Made by a program: the position numbers and the translations under genes. From Algoriphagus aestuarii (GTDB lineage Bacteria > Bacteroidota > Bacteroidia > Cytophagales > Cyclobacteriaceae): 64,000 bases of DNA. Below the pieces are notes generated by a model, which did no database searches, was not told the DNA's origin, and saw only the letters and a list, made by a program, of their open reading frames with translations. The stretch lies in NCBI GenBank assembly GCA_017051695.1, contig JAFIDK010000002.1, positions 953,333 to 1,017,332 of the forward strand, in the 5' to 3' direction. Every line of letters starts with the position of its first letter. Position 1 is the stretch's first letter. This document shows positions 9,182 through 18,900 of the stretch, in pieces.

Positions 9182-9930
9182 CAGCTGGTTTTGCTTACCG
9201 ACAGGATCTTGGCGGCATTATGCGCTCCGTTGTTGATCGCATATTCCACACCATTGACCATTTGAACGAACTCCACACCCAGGACGAAGACAAAGTGGGT
9301 TCCGTCCAGCTGGTTCTTGTCCACAGTCAAGGTCTGTGAAAGTGCAGGATCCAGAATAGAGACCGACCCAGTACCTGCACTCACCACTGATCGGGTTCCC
9401 AGGTCAAAATCCACGCCCACTCCCGTAGCAGCAATTTTGTAATGAGTGGCACCGTTTGGAATCGCAATCATATCTTTCGGTGTAAAAGCCGGCAGGGTCA
9501 GTTCCAGGGCTGCCGGAGTTTCATTGATGCCCAGTTCAAAGAAGAGGGTGCTTCCCAAAGAAGACCCTGCATTCATTTCCAGATCCTTGAGCAGGCTCCA
9601 GTCTCCTTCCTTCACCCTTCTGTCCCCTCTCACATTGAGCAGGTCTGATTTCAGCACCTGCATCATGGATTGGGTGATGCGGAGATTCAATCGCTTGTCA
9701 CCGATCTGGGAGATCACCGGTCTTAAAGCATCCCGCAGCAGTTTGGAGGCATTGGCATTGTCGGTGAATTCACGGATGTTCTCCCGGGTTCTTGCGAAGC
9801 GGGGATCATTCATGATCCTGGATTTCTCCACTCCTCCTTTTTCACGGGCCAGATACCCGTCTTTGGTTTTGTAGAAAGACAGTCTTCCCACGGGACCTTT
9901 CAGTGTAATTATTCCTGTTTGTTTTGCCAT
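9181..9930 (-). CDS. DUF6266-like protein (249 aa)
   Basis: The N-terminus MAKQTGIITLKGPVGRLSFY with a GYLAREKGGV turn resembles the start of DUF6266 proteins. The next part has FARTRENIREFTDNANASKLLRDALRP, and the C-terminal half is a Thr/Val/Gly-rich beta domain. These proteins are common as small surface-like or phage-tail-like cassettes in Bacteroidota, with unknown function. It is coupled to the DUF5675 gene by an ATGA overlap. Confidence 0.6.
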   Translation of the reverse strand: MAKQTGIITLKGPVGRLSFYKTKDGYLAREKGGVEKSRIMNDPRFARTRENIREFTDNANASKLLRDALRPVISQIGDKRLNLRITQSMMQVLKSDLLNVRGDRRVKEGDWSLLKDLEMNAGSSLGSTLFFELGINETPAALELTLPAFTPKDMIAIPNGATHYKIAATGVGVDFDLGTRSVVSAGTGSVSILDPALSQTLTVDKNQLDGTHFVFVLGVEFVQMVNGVEYAINNGAHNAAKILSVSKTS

Positions 9931-10106
9931 ATGAATATGGGTTTTAGGTTAAACATGCAGGAAATTTCAATCTTATTAAACTGGCTATCAATTGAATGTG
10001 CGGATCTTGCGGATCTTTTGGATGAAGGGGTATTGATGTATGATTTTCACTTTTCAGATCATTTCTGCATACTCTTCGGGTGCTGCGGTTTTCTGACATT
10101 TTCAGA

Positions 10107-10748
10107 TCATACTTTTCCCAGACAACTTGAATTTGAAAAGTTTAATTCTCCCTTTTTCTCCTGATAAAATGCCAGATAAATCCAAGCCTCTTCCCCAGAA
10201 TCCATAAGCCAAGGGATTTTCACTACTTCTGAACCTGACTTTCTATAGGCACCTTTTCGAAAAGCTGTTACCCGCAGGCGAAGGGGATCATATATCAGCA
10301 CGTAAGCGATATCCCCTTCACGTGCTGAACCTTCCCAGGCATTAGGTTGCCAGCTAACTCTAAACTCATCTTCTGAAAGTCTTGCTGCAGAGGGATTTTC
10401 CGGACCGGGAAGAGTACCCATGGCAACCATGATTTTTTCAGGAATCACCCCTGGGAATTCACCATGTACAATTCCATTTCTCAGCAACCAACTTAAGCCC
10501 TGATGAAATCCTTTTTTACCTCCTTTTTCAAAGGCGGACATTGTAAAGTTTAGTTCTGCTTTAAAAGGCATTAAAAATTTATTGGCTATTGCGAATACCT
10601 GATTATTGTATTTTTGAAGATCTGAAAGTTTGTTTTCCTGAAAGGATGGATTTTTTCTGACTAATAGCTGCCCATTCATCTCATAAATCACCAGGTTGCC
10701 TACTTTCCCATTTATTTTTCCCAAAAGTGATGGTTCTATCTTTCCCAT
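10107..10748 (-). CDS. DUF6266 family protein
   Basis: 213 residues. MGKIEPSLLGKINGKVGNLVIY with LVRKNPSFQENKLSDLQKYNN is the characteristic DUF6266 start (GxxGKxG..V, then R). The C-terminal part has the conserved layout of a beta-sandwich: FRVSWQPNAWEG, AYVLIYDP, AWIYLAFY. It lies 176 bp upstream of the 249-residue relative and is probably the first gene of the cassette. No enzymatic residues are obvious. Confidence 0.75.
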   Translation of the reverse strand: MGKIEPSLLGKINGKVGNLVIYEMNGQLLVRKNPSFQENKLSDLQKYNNQVFAIANKFLMPFKAELNFTMSAFEKGGKKGFHQGLSWLLRNGIVHGEFPGVIPEKIMVAMGTLPGPENPSAARLSEDEFRVSWQPNAWEGSAREGDIAYVLIYDPLRLRVTAFRKGAYRKSGSEVVKIPWLMDSGEEAWIYLAFYQEKKGELNFSNSSCLGKV

Positions 10749-10964
10749 TATTCCGATTTTAAATTTTGACGATAAATTCTATTTGTTAGGGAGTTACATT
10801 AGCATCCCTTCTATCTTTCCATTTTTAGGCGGGATTCTTTCCATATTCAACCAAGTTTTATCCCAGTTCAACCCGAAGGAAAGTCGGAAAAAAGTCGAAG
10901 GAAAGTCGGAGCAACCTACTTATAAGCAAAGCCAATTTCGGCAAGGCAAAACATGTCAGCCACC

Positions 10965-11159
10965 TTAGTGTATAAAGCTTTCTATGGTGTCTTTGGGGAT
11001 TCCTGAGAACTCGGCAAACTCATCAACAGTGACAAATTGGTGTGGCTTTTTACAGAAAGTCACCCGGATCTTGCACAGGATTACCTGTCCGTATCGCTCA
11101 CTTTTACCGGTGATATTCTGAATATCTTTAGGATAAATGACACATCGTTTTTTCATCAT
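10965..11159 (-). CDS. Small basic protein (64 aa), unknown
   Basis: MMKKRCVIYPKDIQNITGKS followed by ERYGQVILCKI and a C-terminal QFVTVDEFAEFSGIPKDTI. The C-terminal half resembles a helix-turn-helix of the excisionase/MerR kind (xFVTVxEFAxFxGIxxxxI). It has an unusually strong Shine-Dalgarno (AAGGAGG, about 6 bp before ATG), rare in this phylum, and lies 19 bp after the terpene synthase stop, so it may be co-transcribed. I have seen similar small proteins in Bacteroidota, but their role is not known to me. Confidence 0.6.
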   Translation of the reverse strand: MMKKRCVIYPKDIQNITGKSERYGQVILCKIRVTFCKKPHQFVTVDEFAEFSGIPKDTIESFIH

Positions 11160-11178
11160 GGTAAGCCTCCTTTTTCAT

Positions 11179-12105
11179 TCAGTATTTTTCCATCCCGTTT
11201 ATCGATCCAGCATAGCGGACCGTGTCTTCTTCTGACCAATACATGCATCCTCCTATCAAGAGCAGGAGTTCCTCGATCCAGTTTTTCGGTAAGCCTTCTT
11301 CTTGCTTTTCGCACAGGTCCATCAACTCGAACAATTGCCCAAAAAGTCCCTGAACCTGCTTTTCTGTAAAATCCCTAACTGCAGGCTCACTACAACCTGT
11401 CTGGGCTTGAAGCAAAAGCAGTTCATTGTGAAAATCCCCTGCCCTCTTTTCTTTATCTGCAGATTTGATATCATTGGAAAGGCAAATGATCCTTGCGGCT
11501 TTTCTTTCCAGCCAATAGACCGCGCAATTTTGATCAGGCCTATCCATTTTTAATAGATGGAGTGCCAGAAAAACACCAGAGCTAAAAAGTCTTTTTTCCT
11601 GGTATTCAGACAGCATAGGCAGTTCCTTTTTAAATTTATTATTGATCTCCCATATCTGCGCATCCAAATAATCCTTCCAAATCTCCAGAAAATCTCTTGT
11701 CCAGATTTCATTTCCAAAGCTGGAAATATGTCTGGCCAGTCTGCCCAAATGATCAAAGAGGGAGGTTATTTTCTCTTGGGTATTACTCTCTATATATACT
11801 TCATAACCAAGTGATTTAAGGTCTTTGAGGTTTTCCAAAGCTTCCATGAAAACATCGGCTTTATTTCTGTCCAATAAATCATCCAAAAGGAAAAGGCAAT
11901 CAAAAAAACGCATGACCTTTTCCAATCTCAGGAAATCCATCTCTGGAAAAAGGTAGGCCGCAAACCAACTGAACTTCTGTTGTTCGATTTGTAAAAGCAG
12001 GTTCTGGTCCATAAGTACATTACTGTGTATCAACCAATCCAGGGTTTTTCTTTCCAGAGGAATCACCTGAAGGGAAATAGCTACGGGAATGGGATGGATT
12101 TTCAT
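11179..12105 (-). CDS. Class I terpene synthase
   Basis: The 308-residue protein is near the usual single-domain bacterial length. Motifs seen in order: the Asp-rich metal motif DDLLD (75-79), a YQEKR pyrophosphate-sensor-like Arg172, the NSE triad NDIKSADKE (N211, S215, E219), and the C-terminal RY pair (297-298). All key residues are present, so it should ionise a prenyl diphosphate and release a cyclic sesqui- or diterpene. The product cannot be predicted. Its ATG overlaps the stop of a Crp-like regulator (ATGA), so the two are co-translated. No prenyltransferase or P450 lies beside it. Confidence 0.9.
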   Translation of the reverse strand: MKIHPIPVAISLQVIPLERKTLDWLIHSNVLMDQNLLLQIEQQKFSWFAAYLFPEMDFLRLEKVMRFFDCLFLLDDLLDRNKADVFMEALENLKDLKSLGYEVYIESNTQEKITSLFDHLGRLARHISSFGNEIWTRDFLEIWKDYLDAQIWEINNKFKKELPMLSEYQEKRLFSSGVFLALHLLKMDRPDQNCAVYWLERKAARIICLSNDIKSADKEKRAGDFHNELLLLQAQTGCSEPAVRDFTEKQVQGLFGQLFELMDLCEKQEEGLPKNWIEELLLLIGGCMYWSEEDTVRYAGSINGMEKY

Positions 12106-12692
12106 AACTCTCCTGTTTTGAATTTCTTCTGTACTGAGCGGACTGTTCGGGTGGTGCAGTTAAAATAGGAGGCGATCCTGTTTTGGGACAGTAACGTTTC
12201 TATTGCAGGAAATTCCTGAAGAAATTTTTTATATCCTTTGTGGATACCTGAGCCTCTAATGGACGATCTCTTTATCAATCTATCCTGCAAACGGTGGTTG
12301 ATGGCCAATCCCAAATCCATGAACTCAGGAAAGGTTTTGACCAGCTCATGTTCGGATTTTTTGCTGACTTCAAAATAAGTCACATCGCTTAGGCAGATCA
12401 GGTAGGATTTAGTCTTCTTTCCTCTCCAATAAGATTTAAAATCAAAGGCCACATCCGTTACTTTGAAGATCTCTTTCAGCACTTCTCCTTCCTCTTTTTG
12501 GACCAAAAGTCCCAAGTACCCTTCACAGATGTATCTGCTACAGTTCTCTACTGTTAGGGATTCTTTAAGAATCATTCCTTTTTTTCCTCTTCGGAGGTAC
12601 ATAAAAAGTTTAAGCTTTTCGTAATCCAGATTGAGTCCGGGGACTAAGTTTTCATAATCCGCCCTCATTTTCATTAAGATATTATCCATCAT
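12102..12692 (-). CDS. Crp/Fnr-like regulator
   Basis: 196 residues with a double-psi-barrel-like N-terminal sensor (KKGMILKESLTVENCSRYICEGYLGLL, VAFDFKSYWRGKKTKSYLICLSD) and a C-terminal helix-turn-helix (LLSQNRIASYFNCTTRTVRSVQKK). This follows the Bacteroidota Crp/Fnr group that usually lacks intact cAMP-binding residues. It is directly coupled to the terpene synthase and probably controls it; this regulatory link is inference. Either of two adjacent ATGs (12692 or 12689) may be used. Confidence 0.8.
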   Translation of the reverse strand: MMDNILMKMRADYENLVPGLNLDYEKLKLFMYLRRGKKGMILKESLTVENCSRYICEGYLGLLVQKEEGEVLKEIFKVTDVAFDFKSYWRGKKTKSYLICLSDVTYFEVSKKSEHELVKTFPEFMDLGLAINHRLQDRLIKRSSIRGSGIHKGYKKFLQEFPAIETLLSQNRIASYFNCTTRTVRSVQKKFKTGEL

Positions 12693-12986
12693 GTCAAGCG
12701 TTAAAAAGTTGTTGCGGTTGAAAATAAAAAGCTCAGAAAGATCTTTTCAACCATCGAACTACACCGTTAATTTAAATACAACTAATTCATAAAAACAATA
12801 GTTAATTTTTAGTCAAATGATTTTTTAACTCCAAAAACAGGAATTTTTTCCTATTTAAGTACTTTATTTTTTCAAAAAGGAAATTTTACCTATAAGAATT
12901 TGACAATTATCAAATAGGTTTGATAAGGTTTTCCATTCAAGAAGATAGGATTCAAATAGATGTAGATCTGAATAAAAGTCAAAAAC
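12693..12986. promoter_or_regulatory. Divergent promoter region between the crp-like and mauE-like genes
   Basis: An AT-rich 294-bp gap between divergent genes. On the plus strand TAGGTTTG (12915-12922) fits the TAnnTTTG -7 consensus, 65 bp before the mauE-like ATG; no good -33 TTTG at 19 bp is present. For the leftward genes no clear -7 was found. Confidence 0.4.
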
Positions 12987-13412
12987 ATGGGATCAAGAAT
13001 TCAATTCAAATTTGTGCAAGAAAGCCTGAACAGAGGTTTGCTGATCCTCCTCTGGACCTATACAGGATTGGATAAATTGATCCGCTTTGAGGAAAGCAGA
13101 AAAGCATTTCATAACCAGACCTTTCCTGGTGAACTGGCAGAGGTACTGGCCTATGCGGTGCCAATTATTGAGTTGCTAATTGCCCTACTCCTACTCTTTT
13201 CAGTCACGCGATGGTGGGGATATCTAGGCAGTATTTTGCTGCTAACAGTATTTACTACCTATGTTGGTTTGATCTGGGTGGGAGCTTTTCCAAGAGTGCC
13301 TTGTAATTGTGCGGGAATATTGGAGAGTCTGGGTTGGATGGAACACTTTGTTTTGAATTTGGGATTTATTGGGGTGGCGGTTTGGGGAATGAGAATGAGG
13401 AATGATGAATGA
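12987..13412 (+). CDS. MauE/DoxX-type redox-associated membrane protein
   Basis: 141 residues with four hydrophobic helices: LLILLWTYTGLDKLI, VPIIELLIALLLLFSV, GSILLLTVFTTYVGLIW and FVLNLGFIGVAVWG. The family traits are TGLDKLI(R)...F in helix 1 and the Cys pair PCNCAG near residue 107. MauE-like proteins are thought to pass electrons to or maturate periplasmic disulfide-containing proteins. In many Bacteroidota a MauE gene, a DUF6520 gene and a SusC/SusD/thioredoxin set occur together, as here. Confidence 0.8.
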   Translation: MGSRIQFKFVQESLNRGLLILLWTYTGLDKLIRFEESRKAFHNQTFPGELAEVLAYAVPIIELLIALLLLFSVTRWWGYLGSILLLTVFTTYVGLIWVGAFPRVPCNCAGILESLGWMEHFVLNLGFIGVAVWGMRMRNDE

Positions 13413-13597
13413 AAGGTAGAAGTATAAAGTCAGAAAGCTGAAAAGACGGAAGACAGAAGACGGGAGACGGGAGAAAGCATGATTCTCAAAGTGATCAGTG
13501 GACAGTCCCAGTAATCAGAAAGATAAAGTATGAAAGCTAAAAACAAAGCGTCTAATCAATTTCGAAATCAAATGATCCAAGGAACGCTTGGGGAACT
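13413..13597. repeat. Degenerate 7-bp tandem repeats (GAAGACG type)
   Basis: After the mauE-like stop there are heptads such as GAAGACG GAAGACA GAAGACG GGAGACG GGAG, followed by AGAAAGCTAAAGTATG-type text. The same families recur near 5700, 24600 and 47230. Confidence 0.65.
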
Positions 13598-13731
13598 GAC
13601 CCTGAAGGGGTCAAATGTCATAGCCCCGGGTAAGGAGGTACGACGTAACCCGGGGATTGAAAGATTATCATTTGTTCCAGCGCTGGCTCGAGAATGGTAT
13701 TTAGAGATGAAAATGAATCACCAGCAAGGTG
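13598..13731. repeat. REP-like three-hairpin element, copy 4
   Basis: GACCCTGAAGGGGTC hairpin, CCCCGGGTAAGGAGG middle hairpin as in copy 2, the CCAGCGCTGG palindrome and a variant end ACCAGCAAGGTG. Confidence 0.75.
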
Positions 13732-13784
13732 AATCGTAAAACCGGATTGGAAATCCTATGATACAAGATCGGGTTTGGTAGAGT

Positions 13785-13906
13785 GACCCTGAAGGGGTCT
13801 AATATTAATAGCCCAGGGTTTCAACCCTGGGTTTGAAGGATCTTCATTTTAACCAGCGCTGGCCCTCAAAAGTCAATCGAAGACTGTTCGTTTTGCCAGC
13901 AAGATG
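13785..13906. repeat. REP-like three-hairpin element, copy 5
   Basis: GACCCTGAAGGGGTC, CCCAGGGTTTCAACCCTGGG, CCAGCGCTGG, then GCCAGCAAGATG. It lies 53 bp from copy 4 in the same orientation. Confidence 0.75.
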
Positions 13907-14229
13907 ACCGAAAAACCGGATTGGAAATCCAATGATAAAAGTTCGGGTATCGGGAGGAGAGTTGTTTAGGGTTCTGATTAAGATTTTGGAATAAAAACCT
14001 TCGAGGTCTTAAAGACCTCAAAAACAAATGAACGAGATCGCCGCGCTTTGCTAAAGCACGCTCGCGATGACAAATAAAAAGAGGCTCATTTCTCTTAATG
14101 GCTTGGGCTAAGAGACAAGCCAACGCCGATGAGCCTCCGAAAGGGAGATGCCGAAAACCCTTATCAGAGTAGGCAAACAACCTGAAACGGTTTCCCTGTT
14201 TTTGATGGGTTAAAAAACAGGACATTGTA
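13907..14229. other. Gap upstream of the DUF6520 gene, hairpins
   Basis: Contains the palindrome GAGGTCTTAAAGACCTC (about 14003-14019) and a GAGATCGCC...GCGATGAC inverted stretch related to the GCGAGCGAAGCGTGGC repeats at 50-55 kb. A leftward frame (13866-14348) crosses it but runs through repeat DNA and is not credible. Confidence 0.45.
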
Positions 14230-14478
14230 ATGAATAAGTTAATTAAAAGATTACCATTATTTGCCTTTATTCTGGCAGCGTTTGGGGCATTTGCATTTTC
14301 AAGCCCTCCTACTCCAGAGTATGGGCTTTCCGGGGGAACCTGGATCAATGTGACAGGATTAACTCCGGGTCCTACTACCTATCAGTGTAACCAGGACCCT
14401 CAAGCATGTACCCGTGAGGCACCCAATCCAAGTGCCCCTGTTGTGAAAACAGGCATTTTCAAAAACAACATGCTTTAA
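14230..14478 (+). CDS. DUF6520 family small exported protein
   Basis: 82 residues: MNKLIKRLPLFAFILAAFGA signal peptide ending AFAFS, then a Pro/Gly-rich mature part with GGTWINVTGLTPGPTTYQCN, the Cys pair around QCNQDPQAC, and a basic C-terminus. DUF6520 proteins have this exact size and layout and are usually found beside MauE and SusC/SusD/thioredoxin genes in Bacteroidota. Function unknown; the Cys pair fits a redox or disulfide link with the MauE-like protein, which is inference. Confidence 0.8.
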   Translation: MNKLIKRLPLFAFILAAFGAFAFSSPPTPEYGLSGGTWINVTGLTPGPTTYQCNQDPQACTREAPNPSAPVVKTGIFKNNML

Positions 14479-14482
14479 GATT

Positions 14483-14514
14483 TAGGCGGGAAGAAATCTT
14501 CCCGCCTTTTTTAT
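14483..14514. terminator. Bidirectional terminator between DUF6520 and susD
   Basis: AGGCGGGAAGA and TCTTCCCGCCT form a perfect stem with a tiny loop, followed by TTTTTTATTT. It serves the rightward DUF6520 gene and lies at the stop of the leftward susD gene, so it may act in both directions. Confidence 0.85.
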
Positions 14515-15854
14515 TTCAAAGCCGGGTTATTTTCCAGTTCCCTTTCCGGAATAGGCACAGTATAAGCTGCACCTCCAGGCAGCAAGGTTTTCTCCTCTCC
14601 CATCACCGTTCTTTTAAGAGTCACCGCAAATTCAGGATCCTGGTTTAATCTTCTAAGATCCATCCACCGGATTCCTCTAAAAACCAGTTCCTTTCTTCTT
14701 TCCTCCAAGATGCGACGCAGCAATTGATCCCCTTCCAAAATTAAAGAAGTAAAACCATTGCTGTATCTGTGATTAAGAAGGTAATTCAAATCTTCCAATG
14801 CCTTTTCTTCCTTTCCTAATCTAGCATTGGCTTCCGCCCTGTCCAATATAACTTCGTCCACCGCAAGCCCACCCCAGTCAAAATAATCACCGGAATATCG
14901 GGACACGAAATTGTATTTACCCAAAACCCTGCTTTCCTGAAAGAGGATAGTTTTCCTTAAATCAGCAGTATCGTATAAGGAATATAAATCCGGATCCACC
15001 CATTGTTGACGGTCAAACGTCACTCCCGTAGAAGGTTGGTTGGCATGGAAGATCACTTCACTATTGAATCTGGGAAAGTAATAAGCTCCTTGCGGACTGA
15101 GAGTATTGAAATCCATCAGATTCTTATTTAAAGCCAATACCCTATCTCCTGCCTCAGCTGCCTTTTCATAATCCTGTGTCTGGATATAGATCCTGCTTCT
15201 CAATGCATCCACTGCCCATTTAGAGGGCCTGGTTTTCTTATCTGCAAAATCAGGCAACCCCTCAAAAGCCTCTTCCAAATCAGCCAGAATAAATGCATAT
15301 ACCTCAGCTTGGGTCGAAATCGGGGTGGCCAGATTTATATCCGCGGACTCCCGGATCGGAATTCCAGGCTGATCCGTGCCCAGAGTGAAAGGTGGGGCAT
15401 ATACCTGCAAAAGTTGGAAATGGCTCCAGGCCCTGTGAAATTTTGCCGATGCTTCCAGCCTAGTGGCCAGATTACGATCAGCCTCATTCTCTGGATTGAA
15501 ATCCCGGAGCCCATCAATCACCACATTGACATAATAGATAGGTTGGTAACCATAGGTCCAATCAACCCCATAATCGTTGACTGCATAATAGTCCCCTTCC
15601 CATCGGTAAGCCGTCAGTTCCTCTTGGGTCATCCATGGGATTGCTCCCTCACCTAGCTCCATTTCATCTGCTCCGAACAGCGGTATTTTAGGAGCATAGT
15701 TCATTTGTCTTGGTTCTGCATCCAGGATTGCCTGGTATTCGTTGAGCTTTTCGGGGATTACCAATGAAAGTTCCGGCTTGACATCCAGAAAATCCCCACA
15801 TGCCGAGCATAAGGTCAGCATTAACATTGCCATTATTTTATATTCCTTTTTCAT
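14511..15854 (-). CDS. susD: SusD/RagB-family nutrient-binding lipoprotein
   Basis: The ATG at 15854 gives a lipoprotein signal (MLTLCSACGDFLDVKPE); the open frame upstream to 15914 is not used. About 447 residues with the SusD pattern: CGDFLDVKPELSLVIP, TPR-like helices with AKFHRAWSHFQLLQVYAPPF, and a C-terminal RGIRWMDLRRL with VPIPERELENNPAL. It caps the SusC channel on the cell surface and binds the nutrient. It ends the leftward operon TlpA-SusC-SusD. The substrate cannot be deduced; with no glycanase here, peptides or small ligands are possible. Confidence 0.92.
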   Translation of the reverse strand: MKKEYKIMAMLMLTLCSACGDFLDVKPELSLVIPEKLNEYQAILDAEPRQMNYAPKIPLFGADEMELGEGAIPWMTQEELTAYRWEGDYYAVNDYGVDWTYGYQPIYYVNVVIDGLRDFNPENEADRNLATRLEASAKFHRAWSHFQLLQVYAPPFTLGTDQPGIPIRESADINLATPISTQAEVYAFILADLEEAFEGLPDFADKKTRPSKWAVDALRSRIYIQTQDYEKAAEAGDRVLALNKNLMDFNTLSPQGAYYFPRFNSEVIFHANQPSTGVTFDRQQWVDPDLYSLYDTADLRKTILFQESRVLGKYNFVSRYSGDYFDWGGLAVDEVILDRAEANARLGKEEKALEDLNYLLNHRYSNGFTSLILEGDQLLRRILEERRKELVFRGIRWMDLRRLNQDPEFAVTLKRTVMGEEKTLLPGGAAYTVPIPERELENNPALK

Positions 15855-15989
15855 AGTTTTTCTTTTTAAATAGTCTTTCGGAGAGGGTGGCAGTAACCAG
15901 CTACCGGGAGGCATGTGACGGGTTTATATCCCTTATCCTTATGAAGAATTTTTTTATTTTCACACATTCCTTTTACCCTCTCCAAAAGA

Positions 15990-18900
15990 TCAAAACTGAA
16001 TATTTAAACCAATAGAATAAGTATTGAGTGATTGCACCACCCTGAAATCAGGATCCACCACGTCTTTTGTTGATTTCCATAATACTCCCAGATTATTTGC
16101 ATAACCATAAATCCTCAGGGAACTAAAGGGAAAACGGGAGTCCGCTTGCTTTTGGAAAGTATAGGCCAACTGGATGTCCTGTAACCTGATATGGTCTCCT
16201 TTTCTCACCTGGCTGGAATTGACCAATTCGAAGGTGGTACGTGTATCATTTACCATCAAAGGGTCAGAAGGGATCTTGGTGCTGAGTTCATCGCCGGGTT
16301 TTTGCCATCTGTTTTCATAGTCAGCATGGCTGATCCCACCCCTGTTCAAAACACTGTAATTCACCGTTTCCCTTCTGAAATAATACCCAAGCCTATAAGT
16401 CAGGTTAAGTGAAAGCTCCCATCCTTTCCAAATAAACTGGTTTCGCCATGCTCCAAATGACGTAGGGATTGCTGAGCCGTTAAACTCCAGATCTTCCAAA
16501 GTGGTCTGATTTAAGATGGCTGCATAATCCATACTGGCCTCACCGTCCAAAATGCCCAATGGGCTGCCATCATCGGGATCCAGCCCTACAAAGGGATAAC
16601 TAAAGATGCTGTAAAGGGGAGCTCCTTCCATCGGCTCGGGAAGTAAGCCTGCTCTTCCTGAAGAGTAGGAAGCCACATTCTGTGGATTTGGGACATTGGC
16701 ATAATCCACAACTTTTTCCCTGACCATGGAATGGAACCAGGTCGTGTTCCAATTGAATTCGCCTTGGATTATCTTTCCGGTAAGCTGTAAATCAAATCCA
16801 TGGGTACGGGTACTGGCATAGTTACGGGTCACTGTATGATTTCCCGAGGATGGGAAATAAGGTTGGATTCCATACAAGTCTTTTCCTTCTTTTCTATAGG
16901 CTTCCAAAGAGCCTGAAAGTCTTCCCCTTACTAGTTCCCATTCCATTCCCAGATTGATTATTTTGATCTTTTCCCATCTTAATTGAGGATTGGGAGGATT
17001 AAGCAAACTCATCCAGGGCTGCCCGACCCAGGGATTGGTATTGGAGCCAAAAAGCGTTCCCGTAGTATATGCCGTTGCTGCGGGATTTGTATTTCCATTA
17101 TATCCATAACTGGTTTTGAGTTTTAGGAAATCGACCCATGTGGCGGTAAGCCATTGTTCTTCGGATATGATCCAGCCTATTCCGGCAGACCAGAGTGGTA
17201 CCCTTCTTTTATTGGTACTTACTCCATAGAGGTTGGAGGCATCGGATCTTGCCGAGGCAGTAAGCAAGATCTTATCCCGATAGGTATAACCTACATTCCC
17301 AAAAAGAGAGGTATACCTGTTGATGCTTCCAGATGTACTTTGGCCAAACGGCACTTGGTATCCCCAGCCCGTATTCAGTTGAGGAAAATAACTTTTGTAA
17401 TCCACTGCCTGGGAAATCCCTGTTTCCGGATCAAATCCGTAAAACCTGTTCTGATCGGAAGCGGACTGGACATCCCTGATTTCTGTCCCTGCCAGCGCAT
17501 TGATCTCATGGACTTCCCCGATCCTGCTCCCGAAATTCAACTGGGTTCTCCAAGTATGACTGAAGCCCCTATAGTTTGTCTGATCCATGATTCCACCAAC
17601 CGGAATTCCATATTCAGGAGCTGCCTCTGTAGGAAAAGAGGTATAGAGATTGACCAAGTTTCTGGCATAATAAGAGTCCAGCCCATTTATCTGCTTTTGG
17701 ATTCCGCTTCTCTGCCAATACTGGTAGGTACTTTCCAGCTTAAGTCCCTGGACAATGGTGTAGGCTGCCCTCAGGTTGATCCTGGCTTCCATATCCTTTC
17801 CGATACGGGGAGCCAGTCCGATTTCCTTGATAGGATAATAATTCCAGTTCAGGGCACCTTTGGCTTCCGCCTGTGACTTGAACCGGGGGTTGTAATCCCT
17901 GATGACAGACAGGGGATTTCCCAATGGGTCGACCAAAGCATCGTAAGGATGCAGACTTGTAAGGTCAGGACTGCCATTTTTTTCGTTGTTTGAAATCAGA
18001 TAAGTTCCCAACTCGAGGTGCACTTTATTCTTCCATATACTCCATTGCTGGCGGGTATTGAAAGTCAGCCTATCCTGATCTTGGCCAACTTGGGTTTTTC
18101 GGGTATCATCGTATCCAAGAGAAACCAGATATGAATAGGCTTGGGTACCGCCAGAAAGAGACAAGGCATACTGCTGGCTGATACTTGGGCGATAGAAATA
18201 GCGGCTTAGGTCCTGCCTGACATCTGTTGCTTTAAAATCCTGAAGCCTGGCTTCAAGCTCATCTGGCGTCAGTGTCCCTGCTTTACCTGCATAGAGCGCT
18301 TCGACTACGGGAGAGACATCCTGATTGTCATAGCTTTCATATCGGTATTCATAAAATCCCTGATCATAAAGACGCTGCTCCACATCCACAAATGAGGCAA
18401 TGTCCATCTGAGGCTGGTAGAAGGGATCAAATGTCTGGCCTATGGTAAAATTGGAATTGAAGCTGACCCGTAATGGACTGGAAAAAGCTGACTTTTTGGT
18501 TGTGATTACTATCACTCCGTTTCCTGCCCTTGCTCCCCAGATGGAGGCGGCAGCGGCATCTCTCAAGACGGTAATGCTCTCCACATCATTTGGGTTGATG
18601 CTTTCTACCGGTCCATCGTATATCATGTTATCCACTACTACCAGAGGATTTTTATTGGCAAGGAGGGTGGAATTCCCACGGATGGAAATGCTTTCTCCTC
18701 CTGTCAGATCTGCCCTGTCCCGATTGAAGATCAATCCCGGTGTGACATCTTCCAGTCTGTCCAGGATATTGGTACTGACTTTCCTGTTGATAAGGGTTCG
18801 GTCCACTTGTGCAAATGATCCAGTGGTACGCTCCAGCGGTAATTCCTGGAATCCTGTGGAGACTACTGTCACTTCAGAGAGGGTCTGGGCGTCCTCTACC

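Noticed and set aside
13866-14348. 160-residue minus-strand frame
   Set aside because: Covers REP-like repeats and the DUF6520 gene on the opposite strand; no recognisable fold.
17154-17876. 240-residue plus-strand frame inside susC
   Set aside because: Antisense to the well-supported SusC barrel; a codon-usage shadow.
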